Part shown: positions 30,190 through 39,054 of the stretch, in pieces
How the letters are laid out: the number at the start of each line of letters is the position of its first letter
Position numbering within the stretch: position 1 is the stretch's first letter
Source of the DNA: an uncultured Rickettsiales bacterium
Lineage (GTDB): Bacteria; Pseudomonadota; Alphaproteobacteria; RF32; CAG-239
Reading direction: 5' to 3'
Length of the DNA stretch: 64,000 nucleotides
Assembly (NCBI GenBank): GCA_900551865.1
Contig: URXV01000002.1
Coordinates: 62,001-126,000, forward strand
Position numbers and translations under genes: made by a program
The notes under the pieces: model-generated
What the model was told of the DNA's origin: nothing
The model's database searches: none
Seen by the model: only the letters and a program-made list of their open reading frames with translations

Positions 30190-30219
30190 GGGAGCGGTAT
30201 GGAACCGCTCCCCTTTTTT
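30190..30219 (+). terminator. Rho-independent terminator
   Basis: GGGAGCGGT, five-base loop, ACCGCTCCC, then six T. Likely the end of the rplQ transcript, about 225 nt after its stop. Confidence 0.88.
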
Positions 30220-30273
30220 GTCTGAACCGAAATACGAAAAAACGGCAGTCCGGCCGCCCGTAACGGCAAAGCC

Positions 30274-30498
30274 TTACGGCTGTTTGGGTGTTTCGGCTTT
30301 GTTTTTCAGATTGTCAATAGCAGAAGAAGCATCATTTTTTATCTCCTTTAAAGTTTGGACGCTGCCGTCTTTGACTTCCGTGGCGGCTTCGCCGATGGTG
30401 GTGTTGGAATTAATGCTGCCGGTAAAGGCTGCTCTTATCAGAACATAAATGGCAACGGCAACCAGAAAATAGATGATATAGGTTATGATTTTTCCCAT
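30274..30498 (-). CDS. Small single-pass membrane protein
   Basis: 74 aa from ATG 30498 (MGKIITYIIYFLVAVAIYVL), preceded by AAAGGAGAAAACGC, which decides against the upstream ATG at 30576. One membrane segment (residues 3-24) is followed by a polar helix with a heptad-like pattern (VQTLKEIKNDASSAIDNL) and a short tail. No family recognised; possibly an envelope or stress-type small membrane protein. Confidence 0.6.
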   Translation of the reverse strand: MGKIITYIIYFLVAVAIYVLIRAAFTGSINSNTTIGEAATEVKDGSVQTLKEIKNDASSAIDNLKNKAETPKQP

Positions 30499-30565
30499 GC
30501 GTTTTCTCCTTTGGTCGTATGGACTATATAATTTTCCGATGGCTTTTTTAAAGGGACGATAACAT

Positions 30566-30593
30566 TTGACAAGCATGAACTTTGTTCTATACT
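30566..30593 (+). promoter_or_regulatory. Putative strong sigma-70-type promoter
   Basis: TTGACA (30566-30571), 16-nt spacer, TATACT (30588-30593). It would give a leader of about 80 nt for the next gene. Confidence 0.7.
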
Positions 30594-30678
30594 GGTGCGG
30601 ATTTTATAAGATTATGCAGTCGATTTAGCGTATGTATGCAAACAATTATTTTTATTATTTATCATAAATTCAATTTGT

Positions 30679-31698
30679 ATGGAACCAAAATTTGTTACAG
30701 GCTTTTTAACGCCCAGAGTCGTCGTGCGCGGGGAAAGCCTGGAAAGTTATGGCGTCTGTTTCGGCGCGCGTCGGTTTGATGACGGGAGTTTTGCCCTGCT
30801 GGAGGAAAACGGCGTAACGCTTTATGACCGCTCAGGCCATAAAACGGACGGTTTTCTGGACGATGTTTTTGTTTTTAAAAACGGGTTTGTTCTCAAAAAA
30901 AAGCGACAGGAACAGAATTGGACGTTTGAAACGCCGCAGGGAACGGTTATTGCAATGGCAGACAAGGCTGAAATCGCCGGCGGCAACTGGCTGGCTTTGC
31001 GCGTGCAGGGACAGGAGTGGAACGTTTACCGGGTTTTGGGCCTGTGTTTTGAACGACAGATTTCTGTCAGCCTTTTTTCCAAGCGTTGGCAGGTTTTTGC
31101 AAGGTTATGTACCGAAGACTTGAAGATTTATCAGGGCAGCGGCACGGGCAGTCTGATTTTTGCTTTGAGCGACGGGGATATGTCAGTTTTGCAGCGCCGT
31201 GACGCGGTATTCGGCAATATAAAGGCTGAATTGACGCGGCGGGGGCGATACCTCTGTCTTCCTAATGGGGGATTTGCGCTGTCAGATGCGGTTTTCCGGC
31301 CGGTATGGCATAAATCCGGCTGTCTTTGGACGAAGAGGTTCTCCGGCGGAGAAATTGATTTGTACGATGAACGTTTGCAGTTGTGCGGCGAAGGCCTTTC
31401 GGACATAATTATGTTTAAAAACGGCATGTCTTTCCGGCAGTTTGGAACAGAATGGAAACTTGTGGTTGCTGACGGAACGATTTTGGAAACAAATGTGTTT
31501 GATTTGCAGCTGTATGAGGCGGAGCAGGATATCCCGTGCATTTTGTTCGGAAGTTCGGAACGCAACGAGCATATTATCGTGCGTTTTTTCGAAAACGGGT
31601 GGCTGCATTTTTCCCGCGGCGGAAACGGAAGCTTTTTAACGCCGGAAGGAAAACGCATAGAGGCTCCGAACGGAACTTGCGTGCCGTTTGTGGTCTGA
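30679..31698 (+). CDS. Uncharacterised beta-propeller-like repeat protein
   Basis: 339 aa, no signal peptide or membrane segment. Sequence consists of short beta-strand repeats: FDDGSFALLEENGVTLYDRSG, DVFVFKNGFVLKKK, ETPQGTVIAM, and later SDIIMFKNGMSFRQF and VADGTILE. The K-N-G-[FM] element followed 15-20 residues on by a G-T-[VI] turn occurs at least twice, which resembles WG-type or propeller repeats. No ribosome site is visible before ATG 30679. A similar style of sequence is seen in the protein at 39945-40523, hinting at a lineage-specific family. Function unknown. Confidence 0.6.
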   Translation: MEPKFVTGFLTPRVVVRGESLESYGVCFGARRFDDGSFALLEENGVTLYDRSGHKTDGFLDDVFVFKNGFVLKKKRQEQNWTFETPQGTVIAMADKAEIAGGNWLALRVQGQEWNVYRVLGLCFERQISVSLFSKRWQVFARLCTEDLKIYQGSGTGSLIFALSDGDMSVLQRRDAVFGNIKAELTRRGRYLCLPNGGFALSDAVFRPVWHKSGCLWTKRFSGGEIDLYDERLQLCGEGLSDIIMFKNGMSFRQFGTEWKLVVADGTILETNVFDLQLYEAEQDIPCILFGSSERNEHIIVRFFENGWLHFSRGGNGSFLTPEGKRIEAPNGTCVPFVV

Positions 31699-31720
31699 TG
31701 CGCGGACGGCGAGAATGCAG

Positions 31721-31774
31721 ATAAACGGCAGGTGTGAAATAAACGGCAGGTGTGAAATAAACGGCAGGTGTGAA
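31721..31774 (+). repeat. 18-bp tandem repeat, three exact copies, containing a terminator arm
   Basis: ATAAACGGCAGGTGTGAA at 31721-31738, 31739-31756 and 31757-31774. Each copy contains AAACGGCAG, the 5' arm of the terminator that follows. Confidence 0.95.
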
Positions 31775-31792
31775 AACTGCCGTTTATTTTTT
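31757..31792 (+). terminator. Rho-independent terminator with a triplicated 5' arm
   Basis: AAACGGCAG pairs with CTGCCGTTT (3' arm from 31777), followed by ATTTTTT. The two upstream copies of the 5' arm could compete for the same 3' arm. Confidence 0.85.
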
Positions 31793-31925
31793 GTAACAGG
31801 AAGCTCAAAAAGCAGACTGCAACATCTTAGGGATACGGAGGCGAAAGAATAAAATCCGGGTGCTGCCGTTGCGGAGAGATGGAACTTTGCAGGCAGCGAT
31901 TGCCGGCAAAAACAGCTGCGGAGTT

Positions 31926-32564
31926 CTATGAGGCGCGGGATTTGCGTTTGTTCAGGATTTCCGTATAGGCATTTAACGCCGGTATGACGACATAATCGAT
32001 AAGTTCAATCTGCTCTGCCGTGAGTTTGGCGGTGAAAAGGCGGCGCTTTTCATCTATCATTTTGACGTTTACCGGCTTTTTGCCATGGTCAAGCGTTATT
32101 TTGACGCTTTTTCCGTTTTGTTCGGCAAGGAAGGCGTAACTTTCAACGGGATGGTCATATTCATACGTTTCACGGAAAGTGTAGTCGCTGGCAGTTTGGT
32201 ATTCTTCTTCGTCTTCAAAAAAAGGAATGACGTTATAGATGTTTTCATCAAACTGGAGCAGGCCGCCGATGCTTTGTTCCTTAAAATGTTTAAGCGAATT
32301 GATGATAAGATAGTTTAGGCCGTTGTATATGACGATGGCGGCAAAATTGTGCGTCAGGCTGTTTTCGCTGTAAGCGGTTTCGTTCGGAGCCAGAATGCGG
32401 AGCCGGTTTTCTTCTTTGGCAGCGATGTTGTCATACAGGGGGTGCCCCGGATGAATAAAGTTAACAATGGAGTTTGTCCGTTTCAAATCTACGAATTTCT
32501 GCGGTTTGACATACGGCTGTTCTTTTGTTTCCCAGAATTTAAACCAGTTTAGAATTTTATTCAT
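31926..32564 (-). CDS. Uncharacterised cytoplasmic protein
   Basis: 212 aa, not recognised. Start preceded by GGAGAGAGTT. No signal peptide. Sequence is mixed alpha/beta: YNGLNYLIINSLKHF, an acidic stretch FFEDEEEYQTASDY, then KSVKITLDHGKKPVNVKMID and a C-terminal helix ending KRKSRAS. Single-gene unit with its own promoter. Confidence 0.6.
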   Translation of the reverse strand: MNKILNWFKFWETKEQPYVKPQKFVDLKRTNSIVNFIHPGHPLYDNIAAKEENRLRILAPNETAYSENSLTHNFAAIVIYNGLNYLIINSLKHFKEQSIGGLLQFDENIYNVIPFFEDEEEYQTASDYTFRETYEYDHPVESYAFLAEQNGKSVKITLDHGKKPVNVKMIDEKRRLFTAKLTAEQIELIDYVVIPALNAYTEILNKRKSRAS

Positions 32565-32587
32565 AACTCTCTCCTTGCTTTTTTATG

Positions 32588-32617
32588 AGTATAGCATAAA
32601 AAGCGGTACGGTGTAAA
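32588..32617 (-). promoter_or_regulatory. Putative promoter
   Basis: Minus strand TTTACA (32612-32617), 18-nt spacer, TATACT (32588-32593), ahead of the gene ending at 31926. Confidence 0.5.
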
Positions 32618-32656
32618 TATATTTGTCAGCATATAAGACAGATACTTAGCAAATTC

Positions 32657-33286
32657 CTAATTTTCCGGCAGGAGGTTTAAAAAATTGCCGACTTTTTCGG
32701 TTATGAGGGCGGCGAAAGCATCAGCATCGCCGGTTTCGCTTTGCAGGCCGCTTATTTTTGCGTATCCGAATGAGGCGCCGTCAGAAATGCGGACGAGGAC
32801 AAGGTTGAGCGGCCCGCGCAGTTTGAATGTGCTGATAAATCCGGGGTGTTTGGCCGCATCTATAAGGTAGGCATGCATCCGGCCGCGATAATTTTTTCTG
32901 AGGATACGGACGGCCATGTTTATGGCTTGTTGGCAGCCGAAACAGGGATTGGCCGAATTATAAAAAATGATTGCCTCGGGAAGCCTTTTTCCTTCCGGGT
33001 TCTGGTAGAGGTTTTGCAGGTTCGGGGCAGTTGTCATAGCTGGGACTGGGGCTGGTGTTGGTGTTGGTGTTGGAGTTGGAGTTGGAGTTGGAGTTGGAGT
33101 TGGAGTTGGAGTTGGAGTTGGAGGAACAGTGGTGGTTGGGGACGGAACAGAGTTGGCGGTTTCGGAGGGAGAAACAGCGGCGGCCGGGAGTGGGGCGAGG
33201 CCGGGGCTTCCGGCAGCAGGACAGGAGCCGGCTGTTAATGCCGACAAAGAAAACAAGGTGATGTACAGTCCGGCGGTCAGGCGCAT
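32657..33286 (-). CDS. Secreted thioredoxin-fold-like protein with Thr-Pro repeat linker
   Basis: 209 aa from ATG 33286 (MRLTAGLYITLFSLSALTAG), chosen because AAGAGGTAAAT precedes it and it gives a signal peptide. Residues about 55-85 are a Thr-Pro dipeptide repeat that would form an extended linker through the periplasm. The C-terminal domain contains FYNSANPCFGCQQAINM, a CxxC motif placed at the start of a helix as in thioredoxins, then MHAYLIDAAKHP, GPLNLVLVRISDG. A periplasmic redox or metal-binding role is possible; the cis-proline region is not clear. Downstream of pepP and prmA on the same strand. Confidence 0.65.
   Translation of the reverse strand: MRLTAGLYITLFSLSALTAGSCPAAGSPGLAPLPAAAVSPSETANSVPSPTTTVPPTPTPTPTPTPTPTPTPTPTPTPAPVPAMTTAPNLQNLYQNPEGKRLPEAIIFYNSANPCFGCQQAINMAVRILRKNYRGRMHAYLIDAAKHPGFISTFKLRGPLNLVLVRISDGASFGYAKISGLQSETGDADAFAALITEKVGNFLNLLPEN
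33052..33123 (-). repeat. Hexanucleotide microsatellite encoding Thr-Pro repeats
   Basis: Twelve or so consecutive GTTGGA/GTTGGT hexamers on the plus strand. The unit is two codons, so slippage changes linker length but not frame. Confidence 0.95.
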
Positions 33287-33440
33287 ATTTACCTCTTGTG
33301 CAAACAGGGAAGGGTGTAAACGGGCGGCGCGAATCAAGATTTGGTACGGGCATTGCGCAGCCGTATCAGAGCAGGGCGTGCGGCTGTATCTGTGCAGGGG
33401 GAGTGCGCGCTTATGCCCGAACAGGGACGGCGCCGTCGTA

Positions 33441-35117
33441 TCAGAGCGGAGCGCAGGCTTCGCGCAGCCATTCCAGCTCCTGGCGCGTCAGGTATTTCTT
33501 CAGGCTCAGGAAAACCTGGCGGTGGTAACGGTTGAGCCACGTCAGTTCTTCCGACGTCAACATATATTTGTTAATCAGTTTTTTATCAACAGGAGCCAGA
33601 GTTAAAACTTCAAAATGGAGATATTTCGGATTTTTGGTCGGTTTGACGGCGTAAAGGTTTTCTATCCGGATACCGAAAGCGTTTTCCTTGTAGTATCCGG
33701 GTTCAATCGACGTTACCATACCGGCGGCGAGCGGCGCGCTGTTTTTCGCGTGGACGGAAATCCGTGCCGGGCCTTCGTGAACGTCGGAGAAAAAACCGAC
33801 TCCATGTCCGGTGCCGTGTTCATAATCCAGTCCCTGTTTCAGCAGCGGCTGGCGGGCAATCAAATCCAGCTCGCTGCCGGAAGTCTGCTGCGGGAAGACG
33901 GCGGAGGCCAGGGCGATGTGCGCTTTTAAGACGAGGGTGTTTTTTTCTGTCATATCTGCGGACGGTTCGCCAAGGGCAATGGTACGGGTTACGTCGGTGG
34001 TGCCGTCATAATACTGTCCGCCGCTGTCTAAAAGCAGGACGGAATTTTTTTTGAGGACTGCGGCGCTTTTTTCGTCGGCGTGATAATGGACAACGGCGGC
34101 GTTGGCGCCGAATCCGGCGATGGCGGCAAAGCTTTCTGAATAGAAATTCAGCTCTTTTTTGCGGAATGCCAGCAGTTTTTCGGCAACCTCGGTTTCGGTT
34201 TTTCCTTTGTAATTCTTGGAAAGCCAGAACAGGAATTTGGTCAGGGCAACGCCGTCGCGCAGATGGGCATTGCGCATTCCTTTCAGCTCTGTCGGGTTTT
34301 TGACGGCTTTCATGGCAGCAACGGCGTCGGCCGTGTCGGCAAGCTGCGGAGCAAAACCGGCGATGGCGGCGGGCGTTGAGCAGAAGTCGGCGCCGAGTTT
34401 GGCATAACGGGGCAGAATTTCGGCAAGCTTTGCGAACGGCAGCGCGGTTTCGTAATCGGTATTTTCGGCAAAGACTTTGTATGCACCGTTCTTTTCAACC
34501 AGGACATAGGCGCGAAAAACCGGCGTGTATGGCAGAGCGTTGGAGCGTAAGTTTAACAGCCATGATGTACTGGCGGCCGAGGTAACAAGAAAGGCGTCAA
34601 GCCCGCATTTTTTGAGATGGGCGGCGAATTGCGCCAGTTTGTCTTTGGAAACCTGTCCGGTAAATTTTTTCTGATGCGTGAAGACTTTTGCCGGTTTGGA
34701 ACTCAGCAATTTGCCGGCATCGGCGGCAGGGATAAATTCGGCGGCGGGCAGCAGTTTTTTCAGCCCGTTAAGCGTGCTCAGGCTGATTATCCAAGGGTTG
34801 TAGGCAATGCGGGTGGAGGACTTGGCAAAACTGTTTTTCAACCATGAGCAAAAGCTTATTTCCGACAGCTTAACGATTTCAATCCGGCGGAGGTTTACTT
34901 CCTTTTTGGCCTGGAGTTCGTAGCGTCCGTCAACGAACAGGTATGCTTTAGCTGGTGTCACAAACAGGAGGGCATAAGAACCGGTAAAGCCTGTCAATTC
35001 GCATATCCGGTTTTCTTCGGGAAGAATGTCTTCGCCGATAAACAGGTTGCCGAGCGTAAATATCCTTCCGGAGAGTTTTTGCGCTTTCAGTTCTTTTTGA
35101 ATGCTTTTAATGTCCAT
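33441..35117 (-). CDS. pepP: Xaa-Pro aminopeptidase (M24B)
   Basis: 558-aa cytoplasmic dimetal peptidase that removes N-terminal residues before proline. Two creatinase-type N-terminal domains precede the pita-bread catalytic domain. Metal ligands visible: Asp in LLLDSGGQYYDG, Asp in TTDVTRT, His in HGTGHGVG, Glu in TSIEPGYY and Glu in IRIENLY; the proton-shuttle His lies in VVHYHAD. The C-terminal 60 residues (LAPVDKKLINKYML onward) match the extension of the long, eukaryote-like form common in alphaproteobacteria. prmA ends 80 bp upstream on the same strand, a frequent alphaproteobacterial pairing. Confidence 0.94.
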   Translation of the reverse strand: MDIKSIQKELKAQKLSGRIFTLGNLFIGEDILPEENRICELTGFTGSYALLFVTPAKAYLFVDGRYELQAKKEVNLRRIEIVKLSEISFCSWLKNSFAKSSTRIAYNPWIISLSTLNGLKKLLPAAEFIPAADAGKLLSSKPAKVFTHQKKFTGQVSKDKLAQFAAHLKKCGLDAFLVTSAASTSWLLNLRSNALPYTPVFRAYVLVEKNGAYKVFAENTDYETALPFAKLAEILPRYAKLGADFCSTPAAIAGFAPQLADTADAVAAMKAVKNPTELKGMRNAHLRDGVALTKFLFWLSKNYKGKTETEVAEKLLAFRKKELNFYSESFAAIAGFGANAAVVHYHADEKSAAVLKKNSVLLLDSGGQYYDGTTDVTRTIALGEPSADMTEKNTLVLKAHIALASAVFPQQTSGSELDLIARQPLLKQGLDYEHGTGHGVGFFSDVHEGPARISVHAKNSAPLAAGMVTSIEPGYYKENAFGIRIENLYAVKPTKNPKYLHFEVLTLAPVDKKLINKYMLTSEELTWLNRYHRQVFLSLKKYLTRQELEWLREACAPL

Positions 35118-35197
35118 TGCATTAACTCCGTTAGTTGGGGGCGGCAGATGCTCCGAGCGGGTGTTTCTGCGGCGGAGGTATCGCCGATTTGCCGTTG

Positions 35198-36070
35198 TTA
35201 TTTTTGCAGGAGAGCGGCGCGCCAGTTTTCTATCTTGCAGGTTTGCAGCAATTTGAATCCGGCCTGCTGATGATGTTCTATAATATCGTTTTCCTGATTG
35301 TCAATAAATCCCGAAATTAAGTAACAACCGCCGGGGCGGAGGTTTGCGTATGCCGCGGCAGACATTGCCTTGAGCGGGTTGGCGAGGATGTTGGCAAAAA
35401 TCAGGTCATATGGCGCTGCGGCGGCAATGGCCGGGTTGGCATATCCGTCGCTTAAGATTGCCGTGATGTTTTTTTCCACACCGTTGGTTACGGCGTTGCT
35501 GGCGGTGACATCGACTGCCTCGGCGTCAATATCGGCGGCAATAATCTGCGGCGTCTGATGCCAGATTTTGGCGGCGGCAACGGAAAGGATGCCGGAGCCG
35601 GTTCCCATATCGAGAATTTTTTTTGGTACGGGGAAAGCTTCATACAGCCGGCTGATGAGCGACAGGCACATTTTTGTCGTCTGGTGTTCGGACCCGAAAG
35701 CGGTGGCGGCATAGACCTGCACCGGAATTTTTTCTGTGGGCGGGCAGGCTGCTTCATGAATGCCGTAAACCATAAACGCGCCGGTTTCAAACGGGGCAAA
35801 TTTTATGACGTTTTCTTTCAGCCAGTTTTTGCTTTCCAGCGTTTCTTCGCAAAACGGCGGCAGTTTCAGGTCGAGCGCGGCAACCCGGCGGCGGAAATCT
35901 TCGGCATCGAAATCCAGCGGCGCGTAGCCGACATATTCTTCAAGACCGTCGCCGGTATAGTTGACGGCAACGACGTCAAAGGTTTCTTCCAGAAATTCCG
36001 CTTCGGCTTCGGAGAGGGACGCAAGAGGGGAGAATTTTATCAGTTTGCAGCTTTTGCCAGGGTTATGCAT
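35198..36070 (-). CDS. prmA: Ribosomal protein L11 methyltransferase
   Basis: 290-aa SAM-dependent enzyme that trimethylates L11. The N-terminal substrate-recruiting domain is followed by the class I methyltransferase fold with motif I ILDMGTGSGILSVAAAKI, acidic motif II AADIDAEAV, the PrmA-specific FANILANPL and a C-terminal YLISGFIDNQENDI. Length is typical. Divergent from the lipoprotein gene at 36162; pepP lies downstream. Confidence 0.93.
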   Translation of the reverse strand: MHNPGKSCKLIKFSPLASLSEAEAEFLEETFDVVAVNYTGDGLEEYVGYAPLDFDAEDFRRRVAALDLKLPPFCEETLESKNWLKENVIKFAPFETGAFMVYGIHEAACPPTEKIPVQVYAATAFGSEHQTTKMCLSLISRLYEAFPVPKKILDMGTGSGILSVAAAKIWHQTPQIIAADIDAEAVDVTASNAVTNGVEKNITAILSDGYANPAIAAAAPYDLIFANILANPLKAMSAAAYANLRPGGCYLISGFIDNQENDIIEHHQQAGFKLLQTCKIENWRAALLQK

Positions 36071-36097
36071 AGGTTTGCCTCAAAAATATTTTTTTTG

Positions 36098-36126
36098 TTT
36101 ACAAGTTGTATTTCAAGATGCATAAA
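36098..36126 (+). promoter_or_regulatory. Putative promoter of the lipoprotein gene
   Basis: TTTACA (36098-36103), 17-nt spacer, CATAAA (36121-36126); the leader is AT-rich. Confidence 0.4.
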
Positions 36127-36161
36127 TATTAGTGAGGAAAACGTTAACAAGAGATTATATT

Positions 36162-36941
36162 ATGAAAAAAATATTTATCGGTCTGGCAGCATTGGCAGTA
36201 GCTTCGTGTTCATACTATATGAAAGGCGACTATACGCTCGGGAAACGCAATACGTTTAATGATTTTTTCTATACCTACAATATCCGCTATTACGATACGG
36301 ACGAGTTTTCCAGCATAGAGAAGGAAACAGAAACCGTCAGCGATTATGAAGCAGGCGTGGTGCGCCATGCCGTGCCGGGCGGAATTGTCGTTTCTTCCAA
36401 AGTGTTTGAGAAGGAAGTTTATTCCGACGAGATTGTTCGGCCGACGAAGAAAGGGGCGCTGGTTTCCTATACGGTTCCGGTACAGTTTTCGGACGAGCAG
36501 GTGTATAAAATCATCGGCGAGGTTGAAATCAACGAGCATATTTACCGGATGGTCGAACCGAATCGCTTTGGCGATATCGTCCTGCTGGACGGAAACGGAA
36601 ACATCTATCCGCGCGTAGGGAGAATTTACAATGACCGGCTGGCTTTGCTAGAAACGGCTTTTCAGCTGGAACCGGAAGATTTGAAATTCCAAAACGAAGT
36701 TAAGAGCCGCTCGGGCGAGGAAGATATGCTTTCAAGCTTTGAAGTCCGCTATGCCGGCATTGAAGACTACAAGATGGTCTTTAAATATAAGACGGTAGTG
36801 CCGAATAACGGTATGCCTTTGGAAGAAAACAAAACGTATAAATTTCCGATGTATGACAAAAACGTAAACATTGGCACGATAAAAATTGAAGTTCTCGGCG
36901 CTGACGAGAGCGGAATCGAGTATAAGGTTCTGGCTTTATAA
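36162..36941 (+). CDS. Uncharacterised lipoprotein
   Basis: 259 aa from ATG 36162 (MKKIFIGLAALAVASCSYYM). Signal peptide with lipobox AVASC puts the lipidated Cys at residue 16. The mature part is beta-rich and acidic: FNDFFYTYNIRYYDTDEFSS, GGIVVSSKVFEKEVY, DIVLLDGNGNIYPRVG and KNVNIGTIKIEVLGADESG. No family recognised; location is the periplasmic face of the inner or outer membrane. Upstream ATG at 36132 is rejected because it would bury the signal peptide. Confidence 0.7.
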   Translation: MKKIFIGLAALAVASCSYYMKGDYTLGKRNTFNDFFYTYNIRYYDTDEFSSIEKETETVSDYEAGVVRHAVPGGIVVSSKVFEKEVYSDEIVRPTKKGALVSYTVPVQFSDEQVYKIIGEVEINEHIYRMVEPNRFGDIVLLDGNGNIYPRVGRIYNDRLALLETAFQLEPEDLKFQNEVKSRSGEEDMLSSFEVRYAGIEDYKMVFKYKTVVPNNGMPLEENKTYKFPMYDKNVNIGTIKIEVLGADESGIEYKVLAL

Positions 36942-37135
36942 GACGCGAGAACGGACTTTGCCGAAAAGCAGGCATTGCAGTTATGCCGGGAGGGAAACAT
37001 GAAACAGAAACGGTCGCGGAGACGGCCGTTTTTGTTTTGGGGCGAGGCGGGTGAAGATGGCGGACTAGACTAAAATAGAGGTTTAACCGCTGCGTATCAG
37101 GCTTATGTTTATGGAAGACAAAGGAGGAGGAACCG

Positions 37136-37447
37136 ATGCGTTTTGTAAAACCGGAAAGCCTGGACAAAGATTCGATTATTCTTGACGTGCGCGGGGCGGA
37201 CGAATATGCGCATGAGCGTCTGGCTTTGCCGCATATTGTCATAAAGGCGGACAAGGTGGATCCGGACAAGTTTATGGCGGAATACAATCCCGGCGGCGAC
37301 AAGCTGGTTAATATTCTCTGCACGTCGGGCGGCGTTGCTTCGGAGGTTGCCGAGAAGTTTGAGGAGGCGGGCTATCCGAATGTTGCAGTGGTCGTCGGCG
37401 GTATAATCGAAGCGGAGTATGAGGGTGTAAAAGTGCTTAAAAATTAA
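37136..37447 (+). CDS. Single-domain rhodanese-like protein
   Basis: 103 aa. Rhodanese domain with DSIILDVRGADEYAHERL, and active-site loop ILCTSGGVASEVAEKF where Cys62 is the sulphur-carrying residue; the C-terminal VVGGIIEAEYEGV matches the usual GG-x-x-x-W region, although the Trp is replaced. Small cytoplasmic sulphur-transfer or redox protein. Strong ribosome site AAAGGAGGAGG. Confidence 0.82.
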   Translation: MRFVKPESLDKDSIILDVRGADEYAHERLALPHIVIKADKVDPDKFMAEYNPGGDKLVNILCTSGGVASEVAEKFEEAGYPNVAVVVGGIIEAEYEGVKVLKN

Positions 37448-37499
37448 AAAATTGTTGAGTTATAAAGGCAATAGGGTATTATCGTTCTGGTTATAGGAA

Positions 37500-37668
37500 G
37501 CGGTATACCGGCAAGCGGCTGTTTCTGACGAGGGTGAAATGGTTTTGTGAGGGATGTCGTTTCGGACAAAGGGAAAGCGGTATACCGACGGAAACAACGT
37601 TTCTGACGAGAACGAAGCGGGGTTGTTGGATAAGGATATCGTTTCGGACAAAGGAGAGGCGGTATGCC
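37500..37668 (+). repeat. About 80-bp tandem duplications covering the rnhB start region
   Basis: GCGGTATACCG at 37500 and 37577 and GCGGTATGCC at 37659 mark three copies with period 77-82. The segments TGTTTCTGACGAG / GTTTCTGACGAGAACG and CGTTTCGGACAAAGG recur in the same order. The third copy contains the functional ribosome site and ATG of rnhB; the second has ATA in place of ATG. Confidence 0.88.
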
Positions 37669-38284
37669 TGATTTTTTACTTGAAGATGAGACCGGCGGGG
37701 TTGTTGCGGGCGTTGATGAAGCCGGGCGCGGCCCGTGGGTCGGACCGGTGGTTGCCGGGTGCGCTGTTTTTTTGGACAGGAAAGTTGACAGCCGGCTGTT
37801 AGAGAACCTGAATGATTCCAAAAAGCTTTCCAAAAAGAAAAGAGAAATGTTGTATGGCCTGCTGCAAGAAGAAGCAAAAAAGGGAACGGTGCGGCTGGGA
37901 ATCGGGCAGGCATCGGCACAGGAGATTGATGAAATCAATATCTTAAATGCGTCGTTTCTGGCAATGAAACGAGCCATGGCAGCGGCCGATATTGCTGCGG
38001 ATATGGTGTTGGTTGACGGGAACAGAACGCCGAAAGATTTTGGCTGTGCGGTGCGGGCGGTGGTAAAAGGGGATGTGAAGTCTTATTCCATTGCCGCGGC
38101 TTCCGTTTTAGCCAAAGTTTATCGCGACCGCCTGATGGAACAGATGGCAACACAGTATCCGGGATACGGTTTTGAGAAAAATGCCGGTTACGGTACGAAA
38201 GCGCATATTGAGGGATTGAAACGGTTTGGCGTTACGCCCGAACACCGGAGATCTTATGCGCCGGTAAAGGAGTTTTTGAAATGA
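37664..38284 (+). CDS. rnhB: Ribonuclease HII
   Basis: 206-aa enzyme cleaving RNA in RNA-DNA hybrids and at misincorporated ribonucleotides. Catalytic acidic residues: Asp18-Glu19 in GVDEAGRGPWVGPVVAG, Asp in MVLVDGNR, and the conserved KVYRDRLM; KGDVKSYSIAAASVLAK and the C-terminal YPGYGFEKNAGYGTKAH are signature segments. Start preceded by AAAGGAGAGGCGGT. Overlaps the next gene by 4 nt (ATGA). Confidence 0.95.
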   Translation: MPDFLLEDETGGVVAGVDEAGRGPWVGPVVAGCAVFLDRKVDSRLLENLNDSKKLSKKKREMLYGLLQEEAKKGTVRLGIGQASAQEIDEINILNASFLAMKRAMAAADIAADMVLVDGNRTPKDFGCAVRAVVKGDVKSYSIAAASVLAKVYRDRLMEQMATQYPGYGFEKNAGYGTKAHIEGLKRFGVTPEHRRSYAPVKEFLK

Positions 38285-38865
38285 CGGTGGTAGCGATGTG
38301 GTGCCGGCATGCCGGAGACGATTTAATCGGTATTGGCGATAATATACCGTGGAACGTTCCCAGCGATACGAAACATTTTCTTGATGTCGTGTCCGGGCAG
38401 ACTGTCGTTTGCGGCAGGATAACGTACGAAAGTTTTCCCGGACGGACAATTGACGGCTGCAAAATGCTGGTGCTGACTTCTAATCAGGAATATGAAGTTT
38501 CGGACTTGGCGGCGCATCGCGTTATCAGCGGGCAAAAGGCGCTGGCCGAGGAAGAAACGGATATTTACGTTGCCGGGGGAGCCGCAGTATATTATCTGTT
38601 TATGACGGGAAAGGAAAAGCTGAAACCGCAGATTGTCGTCGATTGCGTGTATGAGGGCGAAACGGCTGATTTGCCGGGAGAAAAAATCAGCATTGCGGAC
38701 AGTGTGGCGGTGATGCAGAAAGGGTATCGGCGAATATCGCCTTTTTATGTTTCGGATAATGTTAAAAGCGCGGTTTGGGTGCGCAAGGGTGAATTTGTGG
38801 AACAGAGTGTTTTGAAGCGAATTGCGGGGATTTTGGAAAAAGGCGCAACAATCGTTTGGGAATGA
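38281..38865 (+). CDS. folA: Dihydrofolate reductase-like protein
   Basis: 194 aa. Reduces dihydrofolate with NADPH. Seen: LIGIGDNIPWNVPSDTKHF with Asp29 at the position of the catalytic acid, TVVCGRITYESFPGRTI for NADPH binding, and DIYVAGGAAVYYLFM for the glycine-rich loop. The C-terminal 40 residues are more divergent than in typical DHFR (about 160 aa). Translationally coupled to rnhB. It could be a DHFR-like reductase acting on another pterin, but the catalytic core looks normal. Confidence 0.83.
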   Translation: MTVVAMWCRHAGDDLIGIGDNIPWNVPSDTKHFLDVVSGQTVVCGRITYESFPGRTIDGCKMLVLTSNQEYEVSDLAAHRVISGQKALAEEETDIYVAGGAAVYYLFMTGKEKLKPQIVVDCVYEGETADLPGEKISIADSVAVMQKGYRRISPFYVSDNVKSAVWVRKGEFVEQSVLKRIAGILEKGATIVWE

Positions 38866-39054
38866 TGAAAAATGCCGGAAGGGATTTATCTGTTGCGCAG
38901 GGGCGTTGTTGAATGTCTGCTGTTGCAAAAGGCGAAACGTTTTGGCGATGTTTATCGGATATCATTAAGGAACGGCTTTAAAGCGCAGAAACTTGCAGTT
39001 TGAAATAAACATTCTGTTATATACGGTTTTGTTGTTAGGAATTTTTTGTTTTTG

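Noticed and set aside
37136..37447. Rhodanese gene as a broken gene
   Set aside because: The short length is normal for single-domain rhodaneses and the active-site Cys loop is intact.
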